Assembly (NCBI RefSeq): GCF_024158145.1
Contig: NZ_JAMYXM010000001.1
Location: 496,001 to 560,000 of the forward strand
Source of the DNA: Notoacmeibacter sp. MSK16QG-6
GTDB taxonomy: Bacteria > Pseudomonadota > Alphaproteobacteria > Rhizobiales > Rhizobiaceae
DNA length: 64,000 bases
Direction: 5' to 3'
Shown: piece after piece, positions 53,998 through 62,109 of the stretch
How the letters are laid out: the number at the start of each line of letters is the position of its first letter
Position numbering within the stretch: the stretch's first letter is position 1
Program-made: the position numbers and the translations under genes
The notes under the pieces: model-generated
The model's database searches: none
What the model was told of the DNA's origin: nothing
The model's input: the letters and a program-made list of their open reading frames with translations, nothing else

Positions 53998-54798
53998 TCA
54001 ATGCCAGTTACCCGGCAACTCGCCCATATATCCCAAGGCTTTTGAAATATCGCCGGCTGCCGTTCCCACGGCCCTGATCTGATCGGGCGATGGCGGCGAG
54101 CCTATGAACTGGGTCAGGCTGACGATCGCCAGACTACCCATGAGCTCTCCGCCAGCGCCGAGCAGTGGAAAAGACAAAGCGTTCAACCCCATAGCCGCCT
54201 CATTCGGTGCGTCGGCCCAGCCTCGGCTGCGGATATCGTCCAGATGCTTTCTCAGCACCTTCAGATCGGTGATCGAATAGGATGTCTCGCCTATCAGGGG
54301 TTCGGCAAGAATGCGCTCCCTGTTGGCTTCGGGCATGAAGGCGAGAGCCATTTTTCCCTGCGCGGACGTATTGAAACGGAGCGTCGAGCCGGGTCTCACC
54401 CCGACTTCAACGGACATTTTGCCTGGCAGGGTCGTCAGAATACGAATGCCCTCATCCTCGATCTGACCCAGAATGACAGCCTGATCCGAAACATCGCGCA
54501 GCGCGCGCATGGGTTGCGCAGCGACACTGGCAACATCCGAAGCGTTCGCCGCTGCATTGCCTAGTTCAATGAGCCTGGATCCAAGCCGGTAGCGCTCCGT
54601 CAGCGGCGACTGAACGATGTAACCTTGCTGAACAAGCGTCTGAAGATGCCGGTGAATACGGCTCTTCGTGGTGCCGAGCGCATCGGCGAGCGCTGTCACT
54701 CCCAGATGGCTACCTGCACGGCCCAACGTCTCCAGAATTGTCAGTGCTAGAACAACACTTTGAATACCTTCGGTTTTTTCAGACGATATTTTTGGCAT
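53998..54798 (-). CDS. IclR family regulator of the 53-64 kb catabolic island
   Basis: A 266-residue IclR protein with a winged helix-turn-helix (about residues 8-65: LGVTALADALGTTKSRIHRHLQTL) and an effector domain with MRALRDVSDQAVILGQIEDEG. It lies between the DUF6282 gene and the aldolase gene, both preceded by the same GTTCTG-N5-CAGAAC palindrome, so these are its probable targets and one copy also overlaps its own promoter region. ATG 54798 is preferred to GTG 54852, which would run into the divergent promoter. Confidence 0.88.
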   Translation of the reverse strand: MPKISSEKTEGIQSVVLALTILETLGRAGSHLGVTALADALGTTKSRIHRHLQTLVQQGYIVQSPLTERYRLGSRLIELGNAAANASDVASVAAQPMRALRDVSDQAVILGQIEDEGIRILTTLPGKMSVEVGVRPGSTLRFNTSAQGKMALAFMPEANRERILAEPLIGETSYSITDLKVLRKHLDDIRSRGWADAPNEAAMGLNALSFPLLGAGGELMGSLAIVSLTQFIGSPPSPDQIRAVGTAAGDISKALGYMGELPGNWH

Positions 54799-54877
54799 CT
54801 CGACAGTCCGTTGCGACAAGTCCCAATGGGTTGACTTTACGTACAACCTCACTCATTGTTCTGTTTATAAGGATAGT

Positions 54878-54894
54878 GTTCTGATAGGCAGAAC
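54878..54894. promoter_or_regulatory. IclR-type operator, copy 2 (GTTCTG-N5-CAGAAC)
   Basis: GTTCTGATAGGCAGAAC differs from copy 1 at a single central base. It sits 15 bases before the aldolase ATG, between divergent iclR and the ten-kilobase catabolic operon; an extra GTTCTG half-site lies 20 bases upstream at 54858-54863. A TTGACT at 54831-54836 may be the -35 element. Confidence 0.75.
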
Positions 54895-54909
54895 GCAAGG
54901 GAGAAATTG

Positions 54910-55698
54910 ATGTCAGGCAATGAACGCGGTTTCCGAGAGCGTTTCTTGGCGCAGGAGACACTTTACGGGACCTTTTTGAAACTGCCTGCCACGATGCCCG
55001 CCGAGATACTGGGCAGTCTCGGGTACGACTTTATTGTTGTCGATGAGGAGCACTCGCCCTTCAATCGCGAGACAACCGACCGCATCATTCTGGCCTGCAA
55101 GGCGTTCGGTCTGGCCGCAATCGTTCGCGTGCAAAGCGGCGATCCAGCAAATATTCTGTCGGTGCTCGACTGCGGCGCGGACGGCGTTCTTGTCCCGCAT
55201 GTGAAAGATGCCGAGACCGCGCGGGCGATTGTCGCGGCCGGCCGTTACAGCGGCGGCAAGCGCGGCTTCGCCCCCACAACCCGAGCCGGCACCTTCGGGC
55301 GAGCCAGTCAGGCCGAGCACATGGCCGCCGAAGATCGGCGCGTGACGATCGTCGCCATGATCGAAGATCCCGAAGCCATCGACAATATCGACGAGATCAT
55401 AGCGGTGGACGGTATCGATGGGGTGTTTATCGGCCGTGGCGATCTCGCGGCCGCCTATGCCGAAACCGACGACCCGGCAGCGATGGTCCGCCGTGCGACG
55501 GAAACGGTCCATGCGGCGGCGGCCAAGCTTGGCCGAACTGTCGCGATCCTTCCCGGCACGCCGGAGGATGCTGCAACACAGGCCCAGGCCGGCTCAACGG
55601 CCTTCTTGCTCTCTTCAGATCAAGGCTTTCTGCGGTCTGCCGCCATGCAGGCGCATGACAAGATGTCGAGTGCCGTGAGACAGGCGAGGAAAGACTGA
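54910..55698 (+). CDS. HpcH/HpaI family aldolase
   Basis: A 262-residue class II pyruvate aldolase-type TIM barrel. The family core is visible: FIVVDEEHSPFN, AIVRVQSGDPANIL, GADGVLVPHVKDAETA, RGFAPTTRAGTFG and VFIGRGDLA. Such enzymes cleave 4-hydroxy-2-oxo acids to pyruvate and an aldehyde or keto acid. It opens the island's main operon; AGGGAG precedes the ATG at 54910. Substrate unknown. Confidence 0.88.
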   Translation: MSGNERGFRERFLAQETLYGTFLKLPATMPAEILGSLGYDFIVVDEEHSPFNRETTDRIILACKAFGLAAIVRVQSGDPANILSVLDCGADGVLVPHVKDAETARAIVAAGRYSGGKRGFAPTTRAGTFGRASQAEHMAAEDRRVTIVAMIEDPEAIDNIDEIIAVDGIDGVFIGRGDLAAAYAETDDPAAMVRRATETVHAAAAKLGRTVAILPGTPEDAATQAQAGSTAFLLSSDQGFLRSAAMQAHDKMSSAVRQARKD

Positions 55699-55701
55699 CA
55701 G

Positions 55702-56601
55702 ATGTACGACAAATCCGATCCCCGCTCGGCTTTGACACCGAAGAGCGAAGCCGCCGCCCCGCAAACGGGCTTGGTTGCCGAACCGCAGGAGGCGTATTTC
55801 TACAAGGATGCGCCCCAGATCTCCGATGCGGACGCCAAGACCTGGCTGATGCGCGGACACAACTTCGTTCTCTCATGGTCAGAAGCCAATGCAGGCGCGC
55901 GGTTCTCAAGGTCCAGCCAGCCGGATGAGTATGCCGTACTGCTTCCCGATAACGGCGCTCTGATCGAATGGAATGGTGAAACGACCGATGTTCCGGGATG
56001 GTCTCTGGCATTCGTGCCCGCTGGCGACAGCACTGTCACCTTGCCCGACGGCGGGACGATGACACGACTCTTTACGACACGATCGACCGATCTGGCGGAG
56101 CAGTGCTCCAACGCACGCGGATATGACGCGCCGAGAACGCATATCCCAGAATTTGCGCCATGGCCGGAACCCAAAGACGGCTGGAAGGTACGGCACTACA
56201 GCCTCGATGTGCCGAAGGAAGAGGGTCGGTTCGGGCGCATTTTCCGCTGCACGACGATGATGGTCAATGTGCTGGACCCGTTCGATGGCCCTCGCGATTC
56301 CGCAAAGATGTCGCCCCATCACCACGATGATTTCGAACAATGCTCGCTGGCGATCGAGGGAGATTTCAATCACTACCTTCGCTGGCCATGGACAACGAAT
56401 ATGGCGGACTGGCGTGAAGACATGACCGTCTCGATGTCCTCGCCCTCGGCCCTGGTTATCCCGCCTCCGGTCATTCACACGACGCAGGCCGTCGGATCGA
56501 GATGCAATCAACTCATCGACATTTTCTGCCCGCCGCGTACGGACTTTTCGCAAAAGCCCGGCTGGGTGCTGAATGCCGACGATTACCCGATGCCGTCCTG
56601 A
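55702..56601 (+). CDS. Bicupin protein of unknown function
   Basis: A 299-residue protein with two cupin-like halves. The second keeps a metal site: SPHHHDDFEQ (two or three His and Glu) and a later His in PPPVIHTTQ. The first half (about residues 45-130) has cupin-like beta strands without the His pair. It starts four bases after the aldolase stop. A dioxygenase, isomerase or sugar-acid binding role is possible; I do not recognise a characterised homologue. Confidence 0.7.
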   Translation: MYDKSDPRSALTPKSEAAAPQTGLVAEPQEAYFYKDAPQISDADAKTWLMRGHNFVLSWSEANAGARFSRSSQPDEYAVLLPDNGALIEWNGETTDVPGWSLAFVPAGDSTVTLPDGGTMTRLFTTRSTDLAEQCSNARGYDAPRTHIPEFAPWPEPKDGWKVRHYSLDVPKEEGRFGRIFRCTTMMVNVLDPFDGPRDSAKMSPHHHDDFEQCSLAIEGDFNHYLRWPWTTNMADWREDMTVSMSSPSALVIPPPVIHTTQAVGSRCNQLIDIFCPPRTDFSQKPGWVLNADDYPMPS

Positions 56602-56662
56602 AACGACGCATCTTTTCAATTCAGGGTTGGCGCTGCCGGCCCGACAATGGGAGGAAACCGAA

Positions 56663-57661
56663 ATGCTGACCAGAAGAACCCTTATTCAGACCGGCGCCAT
56701 ACTCGGCGCGACGCTCGCCATGCCGCACATCGCTCGAGCCGCCAGCAAAACTGTGCGGTTGGGGCATGCTTCGAACGAAATCCACCCCGGCCACAAACTC
56801 GCGATGAGCTTCAAGGAAGCGCTCGATGAAATCTTGCCGGGCGCGTTCGATGTAACGATCTTCCCCAACCGTCAGTTGGGGGACGACAAGCAGAACCTCG
56901 AATCCGCGGTCGCCGGTACGCTGGAAATGGCGATGGTATCGGGCGTGCTTATTCCGCTGGTCACTGGCCGCCCCGCATACGATGCGTGGCAGCTCCCCTT
57001 CCTCGTTCGCGACTATGACCACTTCGAAAAGCTCGCGCTGAGCCCAATCGGACAGAAAATGCAGGACGATCTCGAGCCTGCAGGCATCATCGGCCTTGCC
57101 ACGGCCGATATCGGACAGCGAAATTTCCTATCGATCAATTCGAAGGTCCGTACGGTCGCCGACATGAAGGGCCTGAAGACCCGCATCGTACCTGTGCCAT
57201 TGCACAAGGCCATCTGGGAAGCTCTCGGTACAGCGCCTGTCGGCCTGCCCTATGGCGAGGTCTATGGCGCGCTCGAAACCGGCGTAATCGACGCGGTGGA
57301 GATCAATGTTTCGTCCATGCTCGGCGAAAACCTTTGGGAAGTCGGCAAGAACTTTACCCTGACCGGCCACTATCCCTGGCATGCATCGAACGTCGTTTCG
57401 ACGGGCTTCTGGAATACGCTGTCGGATGAGGAAAAAGAAGCGATGCGCGAGGCCGGCAGACGCTCCGTATCGGCCACTCTCGCCTATGCAAAAGAGCAGG
57501 ATCTGTCCGGGCGCGATGAACTGCGCGAGAAGGGCGTCGAGATCATCGAACTCGAAAACCTCGCCGAAATGCAGGAAACGGTTGCTCCGCTGACGGCGGA
57601 ATGGGCGAAGAAGGACCCACTCATCGCCGAATTCGTCGAAGCTGCACGCGCAAATAGCTGA
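56663..57661 (+). CDS. dctP: TRAP solute-binding protein, DctP type
   Basis: A 332-residue periplasmic binding protein. The leader LTRRTLIQTGAILGATLAMP (residues 2-21) has a twin-arginine pattern, so export through Tat is likely. The mature part has LGHASNEIHPGHKLAMSF, FPNRQLGDDKQNLESAVAG and the conserved GLKTRIVPVPLHKAIWEALG region with the Arg that binds a substrate carboxylate. GGAGG stands ahead of the ATG. It should capture the island's carboxylic acid substrate. Confidence 0.92.
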   Translation: MLTRRTLIQTGAILGATLAMPHIARAASKTVRLGHASNEIHPGHKLAMSFKEALDEILPGAFDVTIFPNRQLGDDKQNLESAVAGTLEMAMVSGVLIPLVTGRPAYDAWQLPFLVRDYDHFEKLALSPIGQKMQDDLEPAGIIGLATADIGQRNFLSINSKVRTVADMKGLKTRIVPVPLHKAIWEALGTAPVGLPYGEVYGALETGVIDAVEINVSSMLGENLWEVGKNFTLTGHYPWHASNVVSTGFWNTLSDEEKEAMREAGRRSVSATLAYAKEQDLSGRDELREKGVEIIELENLAEMQETVAPLTAEWAKKDPLIAEFVEAARANS

Positions 57662-57667
57662 GAGAAC

Positions 57668-57696
57668 GGCGCCGCGCTTACGAAAAGCGTGGCGCC
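57668..57696 (+). promoter_or_regulatory. Intercistronic hairpin between dctP and dctQ
   Basis: GGCGCCGCGCTT and AAGCGTGGCGCC form a 12-base stem (one G-U pair in RNA) with the loop ACGAA, directly after the dctP stop. Only a short CTCTT follows, so it is more likely an mRNA stabiliser or partial terminator that keeps dctP output above that of the membrane genes. Confidence 0.65.
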
Positions 57697-57708
57697 CTCT
57701 TCCGTTCG

Positions 57709-58305
57709 ATGAGCACCATGCATCCCTCCTCGGCACTGTCGAAGGCCGTTTCCGCCTATCTTGCGGTGCTGCGGTTTCTCGCCGGCGCGTCGATGGCCGT
57801 GATCGTAGCGATCATGATCGCTCAGGTCTGGTCTCGGTACGTCATGGGCGGTTCACTGATCTGGGCCGAGGAATTGTGCCGTTATCTGCTGATCTGGCAA
57901 ACCTTCCTGGTGCTGGGCCTGGCCTATTCCAAGGGTGAATTTGTGGCACTGGATTTCTTGCCCACTGCACTGTCCGGCAGGGGAAGGTGGATACTCAAGG
58001 CGATAACGGCCCTGCCGATCATCGCTTTTCTCGCACTGATTACTGTTTACGGCGCAGATTACGCGTCCCGCTTCGGCAACCAGACAATCCCTGCTCTCGA
58101 TTTTATCTGGGGTGCGCTCTTCGGTCGGCCTCTCGGCCTGTCGATAGCCTATGTCTATATCTCGGTCTCGGTCGGCTCGGCCCTCATGATCCTGCATGTC
58201 GTCGCCGATCTCGTTTCAAGTTTCAGCGCCGACATGCGCGGCGCGTCCCAAGACGGTCTGGATGACGATGGAGACCTGTCCGGCACCGGGGGGCGTCAGG
58301 GCTGA
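57709..58305 (+). CDS. dctQ: TRAP small permease, DctQ type
   Basis: The small membrane subunit (198 residues) with four helices, including VIVAIMIAQVWSRYVMGGSLIWAEEL-like residues around 25-50 (the WAEEL motif typical of DctQ) and FALIT-type hydrophobic stretches later. The C-terminal 25 residues are acidic. The stop overlaps the start of dctM as TGATG. ATG 57709 is used; ATG 57718 is an alternative. Confidence 0.9.
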   Translation: MSTMHPSSALSKAVSAYLAVLRFLAGASMAVIVAIMIAQVWSRYVMGGSLIWAEELCRYLLIWQTFLVLGLAYSKGEFVALDFLPTALSGRGRWILKAITALPIIAFLALITVYGADYASRFGNQTIPALDFIWGALFGRPLGLSIAYVYISVSVGSALMILHVVADLVSSFSADMRGASQDGLDDDGDLSGTGGRQG

Positions 58306-59576
58306 TGGGCGCATTCTTCCTCATATTCGCCGGGCTTCTGGCCAGCGGCATTCCCATCGCGCTGACGCTTGGGATTGCAGGCACCGCCTATCTCTACCTC
58401 TCCGGCAACGGAATGATGGTGCTGATGGTGCCGCAGCGCATGATGGCGGGTATCGATCAGTTCGTTCTGCTGACCATCCCGCTTTTCCTTTTGGCCGGCG
58501 CTTTGATGAATGTGGGCGGTGTGACCGACCGGATCGTGCATTTCGCCAGGGCAATGGTCGGACACCGCCGTGGCGGCATGTCCTCGGTATCTATTTTGTC
58601 TTCCGGCTTTTTCGCAGGGATTTCGGGCAGCGCAACGGCCGAAGCATCGGCACTTGGCTCCATCCTTATTCCGACGATGAGCCGGCAAGGAATGCCTCCG
58701 GCCTACGCCGGAGCGCTTATTGCTGTGGCATCGGTCATGGGACCGGTCATTCCGCCATCGATCACCATGATTATCTACGGTGTCCTGTCGGGCACGTCGA
58801 TCGGCCAGCTTTTCCTCGCCGGCGTCGTTCCAGGGATCGGAATCGCGACCGGCCTTCTGATTTATGCATCCTGGCGGGCAAAGCGCGAGGGCTTCCCCAT
58901 CACCGAACGGATGGGCGCGCGCGACCGGCTGAAAGCGACAGGGCGGACATTACCGGCCCTCATGCTACCGGCTATTATTCTCGTTGGCATCAAGGCGGGC
59001 ATATTCACTCCAACGGAAGCCGCCGCCGTCGCCGTCGCCTACGCCCTTCTCGTCGGATTCGCCTATCGCGACCTCAGCTTGCGACGTCTGTGGGAATCGT
59101 TGATAGCGACGACCCTCGTCTCCGCATCGATCCTGTTCATCACTTCGATGGCGTCCATCGTGTCGTTCGTATTCACGCTGGAGCAGGTTCCGCAGCATAT
59201 CGCCGATCTGGTGCTCGCGCTCACGGACGAGCCGTACATGATCCTCTTGTTGCTGAATATCTTTCTGCTGGTTCTCGGCATGTTTCTCGAGCCCATTTCA
59301 ATCATGATCCTGACCATGCCGATCCTGCTGAAATTTCAGGCCCTGATCGGCATGGACCCGGTGCAGTTCGGCACTGTGGTCGTGCTCAACGTTGTCATCG
59401 GGATGGCCACGCCTCCCGTCGGCATACTGCTGTTTATCGCCGCGGCCATATCGGAAGAGCCGGTGACGAAGGTGATCCGGGAAGCGATGCCGCTCGTCGC
59501 GATCTGCATCGCTGTCCTCGCCTTGATTGCCCTCGTTCCGGCGCTGTCGCTCTTCCTGCCCGAAATGCTGTTCTAA
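58305..59576 (+). CDS. dctM: TRAP large permease, DctM type
   Basis: The transport subunit (423 residues, about 12 helices) of the DctPQM system. Typical segments are GIPIALTLGIAGTAYLYL, DQFVLLTIPLFLLAGALM, GGMSSVSILSSGFFAGISGS and IPPSITMIIYGV. Together with DctP and DctQ it imports the acid with sodium. Coupled to dctQ; the BKACE gene follows eight bases on. Confidence 0.94.
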   Translation: MGAFFLIFAGLLASGIPIALTLGIAGTAYLYLSGNGMMVLMVPQRMMAGIDQFVLLTIPLFLLAGALMNVGGVTDRIVHFARAMVGHRRGGMSSVSILSSGFFAGISGSATAEASALGSILIPTMSRQGMPPAYAGALIAVASVMGPVIPPSITMIIYGVLSGTSIGQLFLAGVVPGIGIATGLLIYASWRAKREGFPITERMGARDRLKATGRTLPALMLPAIILVGIKAGIFTPTEAAAVAVAYALLVGFAYRDLSLRRLWESLIATTLVSASILFITSMASIVSFVFTLEQVPQHIADLVLALTDEPYMILLLLNIFLLVLGMFLEPISIMILTMPILLKFQALIGMDPVQFGTVVVLNVVIGMATPPVGILLFIAAAISEEPVTKVIREAMPLVAICIAVLALIALVPALSLFLPEMLF

Positions 59577-59584
59577 GGACGCTC

Positions 59585-60511
59585 ATGTCACGCAAGATCA
59601 TCATCACCTGCGCCGTCACCGGAGCGATCCACACACCGTCGATGTCGCCATATCTTCCTGTCACGCCATCCGAAATTTCGGACGCCGCGCTCGAGGCGCG
59701 GAAGGCGGGCGCGGCGATCGTTCATCTGCATGCTCGCAATCCGCGGACCGGCCAGCCCGATCAAAGCCCGGAAGCCTACGAGCCGTTTCTCGGTGTCATC
59801 AAACAAAGCTCGGATGTCGTCATCAACATCACAACGGGCGGCGCGCCGACCATGGGAGTGGAGGAGCGGCTAAAGCCAGCGGTCGTTTTCAAGCCCGAGG
59901 TCGCATCCCTCAATATGGGATCGATGAATTTCGGCATCTATCCGATCCTGGAAAAGATGAAAGAGTTCAAACACGACTGGGAGGAGCCTTACATCGAAGG
60001 CTCCCGCGACCGGGTTTTTCGCAACACATTCGCCGACATCGAAGGCATTCTCACAACCTGCGCGGATAACAGCACACGCTTCGAGATCGAGTGCTACGAT
60101 ATCGGCCATCTCTACACGCTGGAGCACTTCGTGCGCCGCGGCTATGTGACCCCGCCATTCTTCGTGCAATCGGTCTTCGGAATACTGGGCGGGATCGGAA
60201 CCCATTCAGAGGATGTGCTGCATATGCGCCGCACGGCAAACCGGCTGTTCGGAGGCGATTACCGCTGGTCCGTCCTCGGCGCCGGTCGCCACCAGATCCC
60301 CATCGCGATGCAATCCGTTCTGCTCGGCGGGCATTTGCGAGTCGGGCTGGAAGATTCGCTCTATTCCGGTCGCGGAAGACTGGCAAAAAGCAATGCCGAA
60401 CAGGTGAGCCTGGCCAGGGAGATGGTGGAACATCTCGGTTTTGAAGTCGCAACTCCCGACGAGGCTCGAGAGATCCTCAACCTCAAGGGCGGCGACAAGG
60501 TGGAGTTCTGA
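59585..60511 (+). CDS. BKACE family beta-keto acid cleavage enzyme
   Basis: A 308-residue protein of the 3-keto-5-aminohexanoate cleavage (Kce/BKACE, DUF849) family. The start IIITCAVTGAIHTPSMSP, the zinc-binding IVHLHARNP, INITTGGAPTMGVEERL and the second His pair region EIECYDIGHLY are characteristic. These enzymes react a beta-keto acid with acetyl-CoA to give acetoacetate and a shorter CoA ester. The presence of BKACE implies that a beta-keto acid occurs in this pathway. The exact substrate is unknown. Confidence 0.9.
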   Translation: MSRKIIITCAVTGAIHTPSMSPYLPVTPSEISDAALEARKAGAAIVHLHARNPRTGQPDQSPEAYEPFLGVIKQSSDVVINITTGGAPTMGVEERLKPAVVFKPEVASLNMGSMNFGIYPILEKMKEFKHDWEEPYIEGSRDRVFRNTFADIEGILTTCADNSTRFEIECYDIGHLYTLEHFVRRGYVTPPFFVQSVFGILGGIGTHSEDVLHMRRTANRLFGGDYRWSVLGAGRHQIPIAMQSVLLGGHLRVGLEDSLYSGRGRLAKSNAEQVSLAREMVEHLGFEVATPDEAREILNLKGGDKVEF

Positions 60512-60513
60512 TC

Positions 60514-61242
60514 GTGACGGCGCAGCGAAACATCCTCATCGTCGTGGCTCATCCGGAAGCCAAATCCTTCAATCACGCCATGGCTCACGCCGCTGCTCGG
60601 ACTCTGCAGGAGGCAGGGCACAAAGCCATCGTTTCCGATCTTTACGCCGAAGGCTTTCGGGCCGACATCGGCCGCCACGATATGAGCAGCATTGCGGATG
60701 CGGACCACTTTCATATACAGGCCGAACAGGCCGAGGCCACACGCCAGAACGCCTTTGCAGATGACATCGCTCGTGAGCAGTCGCGGGTCGCCGAGGCGGA
60801 CAATATCATCCTGCAATTTCCCCTTTGGTGGGGCGCGCCGCCGGCCATCCTGAAAGGCTGGCTCGAACGGGTGCTCGCCTACGGCTTCGGATATGTCGAC
60901 GGCAGGCGGTTCGACGCGGGTCTTTTTCTGGGTCGCCGCGCCATGTTGAGCGTAACGACTGGAGGCACGCCCGCGCGCTTCGCCGAAGACGGCGTTTACG
61001 GTCCGATCGGCCCCATACTGATGCCTATCCAACGGCTAGCTCTCGAATATATGGGCTTTGACGTTTCGCCTCCCTATGTGGCGCACGGCGTGCCGCGATC
61101 CGATGACGACGAACGCCAAGCCCATCTCGATGCGTTTGCCGCCGCCGCGCTCAAAATGGCCGAACTTCCGGTCAACCGAACCGACGACTACCGCACCGCG
61201 CTCGATATGGCGCCTGAAGCGGCATGGAGCCGGCCTGGCTAA
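60514..61242 (+). CDS. NAD(P)H:quinone oxidoreductase-like flavoprotein
   Basis: A 242-residue flavodoxin-2 fold protein of the NQO1/MdaB group: ILIVVAHPEAKSFNHAMAHA binds FMN/FAD phosphate, and ILQFPLWWGAPPAILKGWLERV, followed by GGTPARF, is the flavin and substrate region. It may reduce a quinone or an enone intermediate by two electrons. Start is GTG at 60514 with GGAG eight bases ahead, two bases after the BKACE stop. Confidence 0.88.
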   Translation: MTAQRNILIVVAHPEAKSFNHAMAHAAARTLQEAGHKAIVSDLYAEGFRADIGRHDMSSIADADHFHIQAEQAEATRQNAFADDIAREQSRVAEADNIILQFPLWWGAPPAILKGWLERVLAYGFGYVDGRRFDAGLFLGRRAMLSVTTGGTPARFAEDGVYGPIGPILMPIQRLALEYMGFDVSPPYVAHGVPRSDDDERQAHLDAFAAAALKMAELPVNRTDDYRTALDMAPEAAWSRPG

Positions 61243-61272
61243 AGCACGCTGCGCCAATATCTGGAGGACGCT

Positions 61273-62019
61273 ATGGAAAAAGGATCGAAGCTTTCAGGAA
61301 AGGTGGCCCTCATAACCGGTGGCTCGCGAGGAATTGGAGCCGCTATCGCGAAACGGATCGCGTCTGACGGCGCCACGGTCGCCATCGCCTATCGCAGTGA
61401 TAAAACGTCCGCCGAGAATGTCATCGCGACGTTGGCCGAACATGGATCCGAAGCGAAAGCATTTGCCGTCGATATCGCAAAACCGGAAAGCTGCGAACAG
61501 CTTGTCCGTGACTGCATCGAAACATACGGACAGCTCGACATTGTGGTGAACGCAGCGGGGGTGGCGGAGTATCGTCCTCTGGAAAAGACGGACGCCGATC
61601 ATTACCGCGCACTTTTCGACACTCACGTTCTCGGCACGCTCAGCCTGACGCGCGCCGCTGCATCGGCCATGAACAATCCAGGCCGAATTGTTCACTTCTC
61701 ATCGCGCCTGATGGATAGTCCAATGCCAGGCAGTTCGGTTTATGCTGCGTCGAAGGCGGCAGTGTCAGTCCTCACGCTCGCACTCAGTCAGGAATTGGGA
61801 CCGCGCGGCATCACGATCAACGCCGTTGCTCCCGGACTCATCGAAACCGATATGACCGCCGCTGCCGTTAAGGAACGCGGCGATATGTTGCGCGCCAACA
61901 CGCCGCTGCGCCGGATCGGCCAGGCGGAAGACATTAGTGGACTCGTCGCGTTTCTCGTCTCGGATGATGCGCGGTGGATCACCGGGCGAACGATACGGGC
62001 CGACGGCGGCCTGCTATGA
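61273..62019 (+). CDS. Short-chain dehydrogenase/reductase, FabG-like
   Basis: A 248-residue SDR: ALITGGSRGIGAAIAKRIA (cofactor site), NAAGVAEYRPL, catalytic YAASK, and ITINAVAPGLIETDM. It ends the plus-strand operon and probably oxidises an alcohol in the pathway to the keto form used by BKACE, or the reverse. GGAGG precedes the ATG. Confidence 0.9.
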   Translation: MEKGSKLSGKVALITGGSRGIGAAIAKRIASDGATVAIAYRSDKTSAENVIATLAEHGSEAKAFAVDIAKPESCEQLVRDCIETYGQLDIVVNAAGVAEYRPLEKTDADHYRALFDTHVLGTLSLTRAAASAMNNPGRIVHFSSRLMDSPMPGSSVYAASKAAVSVLTLALSQELGPRGITINAVAPGLIETDMTAAAVKERGDMLRANTPLRRIGQAEDISGLVAFLVSDDARWITGRTIRADGGLL

Positions 62020-62066
62020 GAATTTGCAGCGCCCTTTCAGCCTCGTATTTCTCCGACCGGATGGAT

Positions 62067-62103
62067 CGGCACACCCCGGTTCTACCGCAACAGAGGTGTG
62101 CCG
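62067..62103. terminator. Convergent terminator after the SDR gene
   Basis: A nine-base stem CGGCACACC / GGTGTGCCG with an inner CGGT/ACCG hairpin lies in the 90-base gap between converging genes. There is no clear T-run, so termination may be partial or Rho-assisted. Confidence 0.5.
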
Positions 62104-62109
62104 GCAGAA

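Noticed and set aside
58196-59584. Extension of the BKACE gene far upstream through dctM
   Set aside because: The frame stays open by chance across dctM. The conserved BKACE start IIITCAVTGA follows the ATG at 59585.
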